A stretch of 64,000 bases of DNA from Leptolyngbya sp. NIES-2104 (GTDB lineage: Bacteria; Cyanobacteriota; Cyanobacteriia; Leptolyngbyales; Leptolyngbyaceae), in the NCBI RefSeq assembly GCF_001485215.1, contig NZ_BBWW01000001.1, positions 4,402,001 through 4,466,000 of the forward strand. Direction: 5' to 3'. Every line of letters begins with the position of its first letter. Position 1 is the stretch's first letter. Positions 1 through 9,900 of the stretch are shown piece by piece. Below the pieces are notes generated by a model that did no database searches, was not told where the DNA came from, and saw only the letters and a list, made by a program, of their open reading frames with translations. The translations under genes were made by a program, and so were the position numbers.

Positions 1-1006
1 AGAACTGAGCAATGGAAATGTTGATGCAGTCGTCCACGATGCTCCAATCTTGCAGTATGCGTTGAACTCTGGAGGCTTGAAAAATCTTCGAGTGAGTGAC
101 CAATTACTAACTTCTGAGTATCTTGGAATTCCGACTCCCAAAGGTTCACCAAACTTAGCCAAAATCAATCAAGGACTAGGCACGATTTTAGGCAATGGCA
201 CTTATGCGAACATCTATCGCAAATACTTCAACGCTGATCCGCCACAACTACCCGAAACCGTTCCGAACGGTGAGCAGCAGACTCGATCGACAAACTGGTT
301 TACTACAATGCAGAACGCTCTACCCGCGTTACTGACCGGAACTTTAGTCACAATTCAACTTGCGCTCATTTCAGCGGTGATCGGTTTAGCGCTCGGAACA
401 TTGCTAGGGATCATTCGACTATCCAAAAATCGGTATTTGCGGTGGTTCGCCAGAGCTTACATCGATTTCTTTCGAGGTACACCGCTGCTCGTTCAGATTT
501 TTATGATCTACTTCGGCATTCCCTCGGTGATCAAAGAACTCGGCTTGGAATTTAACCTTGATCGCTTTGTGGCTGCAATCTTAGCTCTGAGTTTGAATGC
601 GGCAGCGTACATTGCGGAAATCGTCAGAGCGGGAATTGGCTCGATCGATGTCGGACAAACTGAAGCAGCAGATTCACTCGGTTTAGATTCTCGGCAAACG
701 CTCCGATATATTATCTTTCCGCAAGCATTTCGCCGGATGTTGCCGCCACTAGGAAATCAGTTCATCTCCTTGCTCAAAGATACGACACTTGTTGCAGTGA
801 TCGGATTTGAAGAACTATTCCAACGGGGGCAATTAATCGTTGCAGTGAACTATCGACCGTTTGAGCTGTATGCACTCGTTGCCCTCATTTATTTAGCCTT
901 GACGCTGCTTTCGTCACAGGTCTTTAGTTACTTAGAGCGCCGCATGAATCCAGCACAGCACAAACCAAAAGAGAACAAGCGCGATCGAGTGTTGGTGCAA
1001 CAATAA
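1..1006 (+). CDS. Polar amino-acid ABC transporter, substrate-binding/permease fusion (5' end outside window)
   Basis: The frame is open from base 2, so the true start lies upstream of the window. The first 80 or so visible residues are the tail of a family-3 periplasmic solute-binding domain. From about base 300 the protein becomes a GlnP/HisM-class permease with several hydrophobic helices. It carries the hallmark FRGTPLLVQ motif and the EAA-type loop (EAADSLGLD, then FPQAFRR) that docks onto the ATPase. Binding-protein/permease fusions of this kind import glutamine, glutamate or basic amino acids. No ATP-binding partner lies downstream, so it must be upstream or elsewhere. The call is secure; the substrate is not readable from sequence. 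Confidence 0.88.
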   Translation, partial: ELSNGNVDAVVHDAPILQYALNSGGLKNLRVSDQLLTSEYLGIPTPKGSPNLAKINQGLGTILGNGTYANIYRKYFNADPPQLPETVPNGEQQTRSTNWFTTMQNALPALLTGTLVTIQLALISAVIGLALGTLLGIIRLSKNRYLRWFARAYIDFFRGTPLLVQIFMIYFGIPSVIKELGLEFNLDRFVAAILALSLNAAAYIAEIVRAGIGSIDVGQTEAADSLGLDSRQTLRYIIFPQAFRRMLPPLGNQFISLLKDTTLVAVIGFEELFQRGQLIVAVNYRPFELYALVALIYLALTLLSSQVFSYLERRMNPAQHKPKENKRDRVLVQQ

Positions 1007-1013
1007 CCAAGTT

Positions 1014-1400
1014 TCACCAATATCGAATGACAGAATAAGAATCAAAGACTTGATCTGCACTAATGATGGGAATCTCTTCAGTGATGGCTTGAGCGATCAG
1101 AAGTCGATCAAACGGATCTTTGTGATGAAAAGGCAATGCGGCAACTGTGGCAGTATGAGCAATCTCGATCGGCAAAATTTCTAGCTCATTCACTTGAATC
1201 TGTTGCTGCATCCAATTTTCAAACGAGTCGGGTAACTGATACTTACCGATGCTAATTTTGATGGCGATTTCTCAATGAGAAGCGGGACTAATCAACAAAT
1301 CATTCTGCGGGTCAATTATCAAATCATGAGCAGCTTGGCTGAGTGCAGAATCGTTCAACACAAACCACAAAAATGCCTGAGTATCCAGCAGCAGTTTCAT
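1014..1400 (-). pseudogene. VapC-like PIN-domain toxin interrupted by an in-frame TGA
   Basis: Read from the ATG at 1400, the frame gives MKLLLDTQAFLWFVL, a typical PIN-ribonuclease start with the first catalytic Asp. It continues to the stop at 1014 (128 codons) except for a TGA at codon 43 (1272-1274). The context is ISPASH-stop-EIAIK. Relatives have Trp there (WEIAIK), so a single TGG to TGA change explains it. Downstream the frame is intact and keeps the KDPFDRLLIAQA motif. A shorter product could start at the ATG at 1211, but it would lack the N-terminal catalytic Asp. The gene overlaps its antitoxin by 4 bp (ATGA). Probably an inactivated toxin; a sequencing error is the alternative. 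Confidence 0.85.
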
Positions 1401-1627
1401 GGCATGTAATCACCAAAATCTTTCAAATGAGTCTCATCGTCTGCCAGAATCACAAGTGTCCCCACAGCACTTCCAGGTTGTCTCGGTTTTCGAGTAGGTG
1501 GTGCTTCTGCGATGAGTCTTGCGACTGCTCGATTCTTTGAAAAAATTTGCACTTCTTCACCAGGCTGTAATCCTGCAATCAACTCCGGTAAGCGCAGTTG
1601 AGCCTCTTCTAAAGTAATCTGTGCCAT
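1397..1627 (-). CDS. Phd/YefM-type antitoxin (VapB role)
   Basis: This 76-residue protein begins MAQITLEEAQLRLPELIAGL, the usual fold of Phd/YefM antitoxins (an N-terminal DNA-binding dimer). It ends in DFGDYMP, the acidic/aromatic tail seen on antitoxins paired with PIN toxins of the MKLLLDT type. Its stop overlaps the toxin start in an ATGA, so the two were translationally coupled. It should neutralise the PIN toxin and repress the operon. The toxin carries a nonsense codon, so this may now be an orphan antitoxin. Confidence 0.85.
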   Translation of the reverse strand: MAQITLEEAQLRLPELIAGLQPGEEVQIFSKNRAVARLIAEAPPTRKPRQPGSAVGTLVILADDETHLKDFGDYMP

Positions 1628-1723
1628 TCTGTTTAATCGTCCTGCAACACTACCGCCAATTTTACAAGATAAACTCTAGCTGAATCTGTACACTTAAGAA
1701 TGTCGATCGTTGGAGGCGAAACT

Positions 1724-3586
1724 ATGGTGCGATTGCGAATTTGGCAATGGATTGTCCTAGCGCTCCCGATCGCGCTGGTGGTCGGTTTCCTCCTCGTCGC
1801 AGCGGGCTTTCAAATTCACGAATGGCATATTAACTGGATTTGGGCGATCGTGGCTCTGATCTTTCTCGGTTGGCGTTGGCTACTCGTTCAGTGGACACAG
1901 CCCGCCCTCAAAGAAGTGGAAGCGATCGTTACTGAACTGTCTGAAGAAACTCCTGAGCTAACCGATTCACCCGCAACTGAAACGACGCGAAAAGTTGAAA
2001 TAGAAGTTCAAAAGATTCTCGTTGAAGCACAATCTGATCCGCCACTTTGGGAAGATTGGAATACATTTTGGCAACGCTGCTTAAGTTTGATTCGAGCGAT
2101 CGCATCAATCTACTATCCTGAAGCCAAGAAACCTTTGTTAAACATCTATGTTCCGCAAGCTTACACCTTGGTACGGGGGACAGTGGATGATTTAGATCAA
2201 TGGATGACAAAGCTTTCACCTGTACTCAATCAAGTCACTGTTGGGCAAGCAGTTCAAGCTTACGAAATCTATCAAAAACTTGAGCCTTCTGCACGTAAGT
2301 TTTTGAAAGCTTGGAGTTGGGCGCAATGGTTTTTAAATCCTGCGGTTGCAGTTACAAAAACAGTTACACAGCGGAGTGGCAGTCAAGCAACGCAAGAACT
2401 ATTAGGAAATCTAAGCCAATTACTAAGAGAAGCTGCATTACGAAATTTAGCTCGACAAGCGATCGCACTTTACAGCGGCACAACTCCACCTGCGCTCAAT
2501 ACGCTTGAACCTGCAACACCGAAGTTTCAAACACTCCGAGAGATCATCAATCAAGCGAATCCAACCGATGAAATCGAACAAAAGCCTGTGAGTTTATTGC
2601 TCGTCGGTCGAACAGGTGCCGGAAAAAGTAGCGTGATCAATACCTTGTTTGTCGAAGCTCAAGCACAAGTAGATGCACTGCCTTCGACCGATCACATTCA
2701 AGACTATCGCTGGCAAACCGAAACCGGAGAAGCTCTAACGCTGTGGGATACTCCGGGATATGAACAAGTTGGACAACCGGAATTACGTGATCGAGTTCTA
2801 GAATATGCTGCTAACACCGATTTAGTTCTATTAGTCACGCCTGCAAATGATCCTGCACTACAGATGGATTTGGACTTTCTAAACGAACTACGATCGCTCT
2901 CTTTACCTACTATTACACTCGTGACTCAAGTCGATCGCTTACGTCCGATCCGTGAATGGAACCCGCCGTACAACTGGCAATTTGGCGATCGACCCAAAGA
3001 AGTTTCAATCCGAGAAGCGATCGCCTATCGTCAAGAAGTGCTTGGAGAGGTTTGCTCTTTAGTGTTACCGATCGTCACTACAGGAGACAATCGAGCCGCT
3101 TGGGGGGTCGATGCGTTATCAATGACGATTCTGAACACGATCGACCCTGCAAAACAAGGTCGATTAGCTCGATTTTTGCGCGACATTGATGCGAGAACAA
3201 CCACCGCTGCAAAAATTATCGATCGCTATACGTTTCAAATGACCACCACGCAAGGACTCACCGCATTTCTCAAAAGTCCAATTCTGCGATTTATTTCCAC
3301 GATCGCAACTGGTTCCCCCACGCTTGCATTTCTCTTAGCTGAACAGATCCCGATCGAACAATTACCGATCGTGATTGGCAAATTTCAGATGGCGTATGAT
3401 CTCTACACATTACTAAAACCCAACACACCCTTAGATCTGAAATTGCTTTGGAATTTAGCGATCGACAATGGTTCTACGCCCGATCGTGTTGCTTGGGCAT
3501 TTGGTCATACGTTAACTGAATATTGGACACAGAATTTAGCGATCGAACAGCTTGAAACACGCTACCACCACTACCTTAATCAGTAA
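1724..3586 (+). CDS. Membrane-anchored Era/dynamin-like GTPase
   Basis: 620 residues from the ATG at 1724, which has GGAGG seven bases upstream; an in-frame ATG at 1700 lacks such a site. Two hydrophobic segments lie in the first 60 residues. A long helical region follows, then a G domain with P-loop GRTGAGKSS (about residues 295-303), DTPG (about 342) and TQVD (about 401). The C-terminal 130 residues are helical and partly hydrophobic. The layout fits the membrane-associated GTPases of the YcjX/DUF697-like group found widely in cyanobacteria. No specific process can be assigned. It appears to be monocistronic. Confidence 0.75.
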   Translation: MVRLRIWQWIVLALPIALVVGFLLVAAGFQIHEWHINWIWAIVALIFLGWRWLLVQWTQPALKEVEAIVTELSEETPELTDSPATETTRKVEIEVQKILVEAQSDPPLWEDWNTFWQRCLSLIRAIASIYYPEAKKPLLNIYVPQAYTLVRGTVDDLDQWMTKLSPVLNQVTVGQAVQAYEIYQKLEPSARKFLKAWSWAQWFLNPAVAVTKTVTQRSGSQATQELLGNLSQLLREAALRNLARQAIALYSGTTPPALNTLEPATPKFQTLREIINQANPTDEIEQKPVSLLLVGRTGAGKSSVINTLFVEAQAQVDALPSTDHIQDYRWQTETGEALTLWDTPGYEQVGQPELRDRVLEYAANTDLVLLVTPANDPALQMDLDFLNELRSLSLPTITLVTQVDRLRPIREWNPPYNWQFGDRPKEVSIREAIAYRQEVLGEVCSLVLPIVTTGDNRAAWGVDALSMTILNTIDPAKQGRLARFLRDIDARTTTAAKIIDRYTFQMTTTQGLTAFLKSPILRFISTIATGSPTLAFLLAEQIPIEQLPIVIGKFQMAYDLYTLLKPNTPLDLKLLWNLAIDNGSTPDRVAWAFGHTLTEYWTQNLAIEQLETRYHHYLNQ

Positions 3587-3670
3587 TCTCAAACTACAGC
3601 ATATTCGTTCTAATTCGTATGTTTTTTACACAACCAAAGCGATTAACAATGTGATTACAAATCACCAAAC

Positions 3671-3700
3671 CTTAATTTAGTTTTAAATCAGTTTTAACCT
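3671..3700 (+). promoter_or_regulatory. Pho-box-like triple direct repeat
   Basis: Three octamers, CTTAATTT (3671-3678), TTTAAATC (3682-3689) and TTTAACCT (3693-3700), are each separated by the same trinucleotide AGT. That is an 11-bp period. Cyanobacterial Pho boxes are described as tandem PyTTAAPyPy(T/A) octamers with 3-bp spacers. The first and third repeats fit this and the middle one deviates. The array lies about 100 bp upstream of a response-regulator gene. An 11-bp period also suits any OmpR/PhoB-class regulator, so autoregulation is possible. Confidence 0.5.
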
Positions 3701-3798
3701 TTGGCTGAGCGACTTTGTTTATTGTATTGAAGGGTTTAGTTTATCAGCCAATCTAATAAATTTGATCGCTGATCTGAACCGTTGTTCGTAGGTCATAT

Positions 3799-4533
3799 AT
3801 GCGATCGTCCGGGTCACAATTTAGCTCTAATTTCTATCAAGCGACAATTTTAGCGATCGATGATGAAGCCGCAATTCTAGAATCGATTACCTCTGCCCTC
3901 ACCCAAGAAGGATATCGCGTTCTGACTGCTTCCGATGGACGGCAAGCTTTAGACATTATTCAAGCATTACAGCCAGAAGAGCCGCCGATCGATTTGATCA
4001 TTTTAGATTTGATGTTGCCTCGGTTAAACGGGCTGGATCTCTGCCGAATTTTGCGGCAACAAGGAAACACTGTACCCATTTTAATTCTGAGTGCAAGGGC
4101 GAGTGAAACCGATATTGTGGTCGGGCTGGAAGTGGGTGCAGACGACTATCTGACCAAGCCCTTTGGACTGAGAGAATTAATTGCGCGATGTCGGGCATTG
4201 TTGCGTCGTCGATCGCAAGACCTTCCCGAAACACAGCCGATTTTGCAATACCAAGACATTACTTTGTATTTGCAGGAGTATCGCGTGATTGTTCGAGGAG
4301 AAGAAACCAATTTATCGCCCAAAGAGTTCTCTCTACTAGAACTGTTCATGAGCAATCCCCGCCGCGTTTTTTCTCGTGAGCAACTGTTAGAGCAAGTTTG
4401 GGGAATGAGCTATTTAGGCGACTCTAAAACGGTAGATGTCCATATCCGATGGTTGCGGGAAAAATTGGAGATTGATCCGAGTGCACCACAATACATCATT
4501 ACGGTGCGGGGTTTTGGGTATCGGTTTGGGTGA
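3799..4533 (+). CDS. OmpR/PhoB-family response regulator
   Basis: 244 residues. Residues 15-130 form a complete receiver: acidic pair D21-D22, phospho-acceptor D70 in LIILDLMLP, and K120 in the conserved KPF. Residues about 145-244 are a winged-helix Trans_reg_C domain (LSPKEFSLLELF, then VDVHIRWLREKLE and the GFGYRFG end). No histidine kinase is adjacent, so the partner is unknown. The Pho-box-like repeat upstream raises the possibility that it is SphR or is controlled by it; the sequence alone does not distinguish this from other cyanobacterial OmpR-type regulators. Confidence 0.9.
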   Translation: MRSSGSQFSSNFYQATILAIDDEAAILESITSALTQEGYRVLTASDGRQALDIIQALQPEEPPIDLIILDLMLPRLNGLDLCRILRQQGNTVPILILSARASETDIVVGLEVGADDYLTKPFGLRELIARCRALLRRRSQDLPETQPILQYQDITLYLQEYRVIVRGEETNLSPKEFSLLELFMSNPRRVFSREQLLEQVWGMSYLGDSKTVDVHIRWLREKLEIDPSAPQYIITVRGFGYRFG

Positions 4534-4579
4534 ATGATATCGGCTGGCAATGCGATGAATGATGCGTTTATCCAACGAC

Positions 4580-4628
4580 GTAGAGACGCGAACAGGCAGT
4601 GCAGCGAAGCTCTTAATCGCGTCTCTAC
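4580..4628. repeat. Short palindromic repeat with GTAGAGACGCGA arms
   Basis: A perfect 12-bp inverted repeat, GTAGAGACGCGA at 4580-4591 and TCGCGTCTCTAC at 4617-4628, encloses 25 bp. Sequences with GTAGAGACG arms are, from memory, common dispersed extragenic repeats in filamentous cyanobacteria. It sits between convergent genes (the response regulator and the small membrane protein), where it could also fold as a transcript-end hairpin. Confidence 0.65.
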
Positions 4629-4654
4629 CCAAATTTGGCGGCGATCGATTAAAT

Positions 4655-5176
4655 TCACATCCATGTTCCAATCTGTGGCGCGATAAATGTATTAATCAAC
4701 CAACCCACCCATAACCCTTCCCAACCGACGATCGCTAAAACCCACTGCACCGAAGACCGCCGAAATCCCGCCCGTTCCATCCGGTATCTCGCGCCTCCCG
4801 ATGCCCACAACCAAATTCCAGTCAGTGCAAGTGCGATCGCACCCCACCGAATCAAATCCGCATTCTGTCCCCGCACAAATCCCAATGCAACCGCCCCCAC
4901 CCCCGCCAGCACAAACGCAATCAATCCCCCTCGTCCCAATAGAGTAGACGACGCAAACGTCACCAACAGAGAGATTGCTCCCGCTCCAAACCAAAACCCG
5001 ATCGCCGCTCCTGAGATTCCTAAACCCAACCCGATCAGCACATACACAACAAACAGCAACACCAATCCAGACAACGGAACTCGATCGAGTTCCTGTCTCG
5101 GAATCCGAAACGCCAAAATTGCCGTCAACACTCCACCTAAAATCGCGATCGCTGCATCAATCTGTGTCGGAACCAT
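4655..5176 (-). CDS. Small multi-spanning membrane protein, function unknown
   Basis: About 173 residues from the Met codon at 5176; an in-frame Met at 5200 would add eight. The protein has five or so hydrophobic stretches rich in Gly, Ala, Leu and Val (for example ISGAAIGFWFGAGAISLLV) with short charged turns. It has no enzymatic motif that I recognise. It is divergent from rpsB; its upstream region abuts the rpsB leader. I see no link to translation. Conserved cyanobacterial membrane protein is the fairest label. Confidence 0.6.
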   Translation of the reverse strand: MVPTQIDAAIAILGGVLTAILAFRIPRQELDRVPLSGLVLLFVVYVLIGLGLGISGAAIGFWFGAGAISLLVTFASSTLLGRGGLIAFVLAGVGAVALGFVRGQNADLIRWGAIALALTGIWLWASGGARYRMERAGFRRSSVQWVLAIVGWEGLWVGWLINTFIAPQIGTWM

Positions 5177-5261
5177 TCCCGCTTTCCCAAAACCCAGCAC
5201 CTAAAACCTAACACCCAAAGCCTTCTCCTGTGTTACCCTAGATAAGCTGTCAAAACTCACA

Positions 5262-5329
5262 CATTCAGGATTTCGGGTGGTGAACCTCAAATCACTGCTC
5301 CTGAATGGAAGTTAAACCCGAATAAGGAG
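5262..5329 (+). promoter_or_regulatory. rpsB leader: H-type pseudoknot candidate next to the ribosome binding site
   Basis: Stem 1 pairs CATTCAGGA (5262-5270) with TCCTGAATG (5299-5307), 9 bp perfect. Its loop contains TTCGGGT (5272-5278), which is complementary over 7 bp to ACCCGAA (5316-5322) downstream of the stem, giving the crossing order of a pseudoknot. A small GTGA/TCAC hairpin fits inside the loop. Stem 2 ends one base before the Shine-Dalgarno AAGGAG (5324-5329), with ATG at 5338. Many r-protein leaders are autoregulated; control by S2 here is inference. Confidence 0.55.
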
Positions 5330-5337
5330 AATATCGA

Positions 5338-6120
5338 ATGCCAGTTGTTTCCTTGGCTCAATTGCTTGAGTCTGGAGTCCACTTCGGTCATCAGACCCGG
5401 AGATGGAACCCCAAAATGAGTCCCTACATCTACACCGCCCGCAATGGTGTGCACATCATCGATTTGGTGCAAACTGCACAATTGATGGATTCCGCTTACA
5501 ACTATGTGCGGACGGCTTCAGAACAAGGGAAAAAGTTCTTATTCATCGGCACCAAGCGTCAAGCCGCAGGCATCATCGCTCAAGAAGCAAGCCGCTGTGG
5601 TGCGTACTACGTCAACCAGCGCTGGTTGGGTGGAATGCTCACCAACTGGTCAACGATTAAATCCCGCGTCGATCGCCTTAAAGAGCTAGAACGCCGCGAA
5701 GAAACAGGCGGACTGGATCTTCTCCCGAAAAAAGAAGCTTCCGTTCTGCGTCGTGAACTCGAACGGCTTCAGAAGTATCTGGGCGGTATCAAGAATATGC
5801 GGAAACTCCCGGACGTGATCATCATGGTCGATCAACGCCGGGAATACAACGCCGTTCAAGAATGCCTCAAGCTGAACATCCCGATCGTCGCTTTGCTTGA
5901 TACCAACTGCGACCCCGACACCGTTGATATTCCGATTCCGGCAAACGATGACGCGATTCGATCGATTAAATTGATCGTCGGACGGTTAGCGGATGCAATC
6001 TACGAAGGTCGTCACGGTCAACTCGAAGCCGAAGAAGAATTCGACTACGAAGGCGCAGAAGAAGAGTACGAGTACGACGAAACCGAAGTCACCGAAGGCG
6101 AAGAAGAAAGCGCAGAATAA
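5338..6120 (+). CDS. rpsB: 30S ribosomal protein S2
   Basis: 260 residues with the full S2 signature: the [20 protein letters not shown] start, [12 protein letters not shown] near the middle, and [21 protein letters not shown]2 binds late in 30S assembly and helps recruit S1. The last 30 residues are very acidic (Glu/Asp/Tyr-rich), a tail longer than in E. coli but usual for cyanobacteria. AAGGAG lies 8 bases before the ATG. It forms the standard operon with tsf, 65 bp downstream. Confidence 0.98.
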   Translation: MPVVSLAQLLESGVHFGHQTRRWNPKMSPYIYTARNGVHIIDLVQTAQLMDSAYNYVRTASEQGKKFLFIGTKRQAAGIIAQEASRCGAYYVNQRWLGGMLTNWSTIKSRVDRLKELERREETGGLDLLPKKEASVLRRELERLQKYLGGIKNMRKLPDVIIMVDQRREYNAVQECLKLNIPIVALLDTNCDPDTVDIPIPANDDAIRSIKLIVGRLADAIYEGRHGQLEAEEEFDYEGAEEEYEYDETEVTEGEEESAE

Positions 6121-6185
6121 TAGGACAATATGGAGAAGATTTCGGGTCTTCTCCATTCTTTCTAAAACATTGGGAACTCAGGCAA

Positions 6186-6848
6186 ATGGCAGACATTTCA
6201 GCAAAAGCGGTGAAAGAACTGCGCGAAAAGACTGGCGCAGGCATGATGGATTGTAAAAAGGCGCTGTCCGAAAATGACGGCGATATGGAAAAGTCGATCG
6301 ACTGGCTTCGTAAAAAAGGCATCGCATCGGCAGGTAAAAAAGAAGGCAAGGTCACGGCTGAAGGTCTGGTCGATAGCTATATTCACATCGGTGGTCGGAT
6401 CGGTGTACTCGTCGAAGTGAATTGCCAAACCGACTTTGTAGCGCGTAACGAAGCGTTCAAAGAACTGGTTCGCAATATCGCGAAACAAATCGCTGCCAGC
6501 GCGAATGTGGAATATGTCAAGGTTGCGGATATTCCAGCGGATATCGTCGAGCGTGAAAAAGTGATCGAGATGGGCAAAGACGATCTCGCAGGCAAGCCGG
6601 ACAATATTAAAGAAAAAATCGTTCAAGGTCGGATCGATAAGCGCCTGAATGAAATGTGCTTGCTGCCGACTCCTTACATCAAAGACCCGAACATCACCGT
6701 CGAAGAATTGGTGAAGCAAAACGTGGCGCAACTGGGCGAAAACATCCAAATTCGTCGCTTTGTGCGGTTTGTCTTGGGCGAAGGCATCGAGAAGGAAGAA
6801 ACGGATTTCGCGGCAGAAGTCGCGGCACAAATGGGCGGCGCGAAGTAA
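6186..6848 (+). CDS. tsf: Translation elongation factor Ts
   Basis: 220 residues. The N-terminal UBA-like part carries [19 protein letters not shown], followed by the TDFVARNE motif that contacts EF-Tu. EF-Ts reloads EF-Tu with GTP by expelling GDP. The protein is short (about 220 residues against 283 in E. coli), as is normal for cyanobacteria, which lack part of the dimerisation and coiled-coil insert. It is the second gene of rpsB-tsf and is followed by a good intrinsic terminator. Confidence 0.97.
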   Translation: MADISAKAVKELREKTGAGMMDCKKALSENDGDMEKSIDWLRKKGIASAGKKEGKVTAEGLVDSYIHIGGRIGVLVEVNCQTDFVARNEAFKELVRNIAKQIAASANVEYVKVADIPADIVEREKVIEMGKDDLAGKPDNIKEKIVQGRIDKRLNEMCLLPTPYIKDPNITVEELVKQNVAQLGENIQIRRFVRFVLGEGIEKEETDFAAEVAAQMGGAK

Positions 6849-6868
6849 TTAGCGCGATCGTGATTCAG

Positions 6869-6902
6869 AAAAGCGAGGAGTTGAATGCTTCTCGCTTTTT
6901 TG
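6869..6902 (+). terminator. Intrinsic terminator of rpsB-tsf
   Basis: AAAAGCGAG (6869-6877) pairs with CTCGCTTTT (6891-6899), with T residues continuing to 6901. It lies 20 bp after the tsf stop and 40 bp before the end of the convergent haemagglutinin gene. The A/T-flanked stem could work in both directions. Confidence 0.8.
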
Positions 6903-6942
6903 TGTTTTAGTGTCATGACGAACCAACAACAAAGCGAAAACA

Positions 6943-9900
6943 TTATGGAGCGATCGCACACGTCACCCCGCTACCACGCGACATCGGTTGTGCTGCAATT
7001 AATTCAATTGCGCCTGTGACAGCGTTGCGTCTCCAGCCCGTTGCTTCGAGCAGAACAGGTGAAGATGCTTGAGTAACAGGAGCTTCCGTTTTGTTCGATC
7101 GAGGTAAATCCCGTAAATCTGACCAAGTGAGATCGCCCCAAAATTCTTCGCTCGGATTAGTCGGAAGTCCGCCACGCCCAGAAATGATAAAACTACTGTC
7201 TTGGATTCCAGCGCAGCCCGTCGCAATCTGCTGACTCGAATCAACGACATCCGTTGGCAGATTTATTAAACCTGAGTTCGGATCAACGCCGAGCGTGGTA
7301 ATTTGCACGGTTCCATTCACTCCAAACTGTGAACTAGCACTAATATCATTGTCCGGAGTAAGTTGCGGACGAAACTGAAGCCCAAAAATACTCTGAGTCG
7401 TGATGTCGATATTGCCACCTCTACCCTGAAAAGCGTTCGCAATAATATCGCTATTTTCCAACCCCAAAATGATCGGAGCCGCGATCGCGATATTACCGCC
7501 GTTCCCAGTCCCCCCCGCTTCAGCCGTCAATTGACTGTTATTTCTCAGCAGCAGTAACTTTGATAGGCTCAGACTAATATTGCCGCCGTTGCTCGATGTG
7601 GTCGTTGCATTGATGCTAGAACGATCGCTTAAACTCAACCGTTCTCCACTCACGCTCACCATGCCACCGTTCCCAGTTCCTCTACTGCGGCTTGTGATTT
7701 GAGATTCATTGTTTAAAGCAATTTGCTCTGCTTCAATGTTCACGTTCCCCGCGCTGCCTTGACGACTCGATGCGGTTGAAATCTTTCCTCGATCGAGTGT
7801 GAGAGAATTTGCCACGATTCCAATCATTCCAGAAGTTCCATCCCTAACTTCTGCCTGAAGACTTCCCCCATCGGTGACTTGAACTTCATCTGCTTTCACC
7901 ATCAGATCGCCCGCGTCACCTGCCGCTGAACTGGTTACTGTCACCGTAGCATCTTTGCTAACGCGGACTCGATTGGCTCGAATGTTGATCGAACCCGCAG
8001 CAGAATTACTAGTTGAGGTCGCAGAAAGGCTACTCGGTGAACCGTTTGGAGTCGTGCCTTGAACCAGTAACGTACCGACTTGTGCAGTAATATTGCCTGC
8101 ATTTCCTCGCCCAGCGGTACTGACCGAGAGCTGTCCTCCGTTTGTAAGCTGCAATTGTCCGGTTTGAACCGCGATCGATCCGCCTTCGCCGATCGCGACT
8201 CCAGCAACGTTGGATGAAATATTGCTGATCGAGTTGCCCAATAAACCGACTCCATCAATTTGGACAAAATCCGAGGCTTGAACCGAGATTCTTCCAGCAT
8301 TGCCAACGCCGAACGTTGCGCTACTGATTTCTGCACCTTGACGCAGTTGGAGACGATCGGTCTGAATGTCTAGAAGTCCTGCATTCCCCTTGGCTGTAGG
8401 AGTGACGACAGTAAAGATGCCACTCGGCGTTGCTCCATCTTCAGTCGCCCCAGTTGCCAGAATGTCCGTTGCGCGAATCGTCACGCTGCCTGCATTTCCA
8501 GTTCCGAAAGTTCCTGCAACAATCTGACCTCCATCCAGATTCAATCGATCCGTGACGATCGAGACCGCGCCTCCATTGCCCACACCGGTATCTGCGACTG
8601 ATGCTCCAATGAGACTGAATTGTCGAGACGCATAATCACCCCGCATCTCGATCGTTCTGGCACGAATCGCTACATTTCCGCTAGTGCCCGTTCCCGCAAG
8701 GGATGCCGAAACTTTGGCACCGTTGAGCAGGGTGAGCGAGTCAGTCTCAACTGACAAGTTCCCTGCGTTGCCCGTGGCTCCTGAAAACGAATTCGTTAAT
8801 AAGCCAGCGACAGCGCCAGAGACAGTCCCCCGACCGTCGATCGTGATATCTTTTGCCTGTACTAAAAGACTTCCGGCATCACCAGATCCGAAAGTACCCG
8901 ACAGTGCGTAAGCGCCATTTAAGCTTAATTGTTGCGTCTCAAGTGTGAGTTTGCCACCGTTCCCGGTCGCATCTTGCAAAACCACACTCTCGAATCCGGT
9001 TCGAGCAAGATCGGTCGATGCTGCGACTCCTTGGATTGTGGTTGCCCGAACGGTGACATCGCCCGCATCGCCTGCACTATTGGTGAGTGCAGTGACTTGT
9101 GCCCCATTCAGTAGGGCGACTCGCTGGGCATCGATTGTGATGTTACCGCCTCTTCCCTGAGAGCCAGCAAAAGTGTAAATTGAAGTACTGTTCTCGTCGG
9201 GATCAGTCCCTCGAAGTTCGACTTGATCCGCTTGAATGGCAATATGACCCACGTTGCCATCTCCAGATCCGACCGAAGCGATCACGCCGCCATCTGATAG
9301 CTTAAGCGTGGGGGTGTGAACAGAAATATTTCCTGTGTTCCCCGTTGCACCAGGAGCGACAATAGTTGCCAGAGCACTGATTAAAGTTCCGGTTGAATCG
9401 ACTCTCGTGATCAATAAAGAATCTTGAGCGTTGACGGTGATGCCGCCACCAGAGATCGCGCCAGCGGTAGCAGTATAGGCTTGAGACCCGTTCGTGAGTT
9501 GAATTTGTCCGCCTTGAAGCTGAATCGTACCGCCGCCGTTGCCGCTCACATCCAGATATGAACTTTGCAGCAAAATGTTTTGAAATGCAGTGACTCCGGC
9601 ATAGTCAAAGCGCCAACCTGAACCATTGGGAACGAGAGAAACGAATTGATCGCTGCCGACACTCCCTAGTTCAATGTGTCCGTCAGGAACATTGAGGTAG
9701 CTATCTCGCAGCAGGAGATCGCCGCCGATGAATGCCAGCGTTTGTCCAGGATTTACCACAGGGGAAAACGCCTGACTGACAATTGCTCCCGGATTTTGTC
9801 CCATTTGTAGCCCAATCGGTGCACTGATTGTTAATAAAGGTGGACTACCGGGATTGACAGCACTAAATTCTGTACCGTCCGCAAATTTGACACTACTGGC

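Noticed and set aside
6198-6830. 210-residue frame antisense to tsf
   Set aside because: It fully mirrors a secure gene and has no recognisable domain. A 315-residue frame antisense to secA (38880-39827) was dropped for the same reason.
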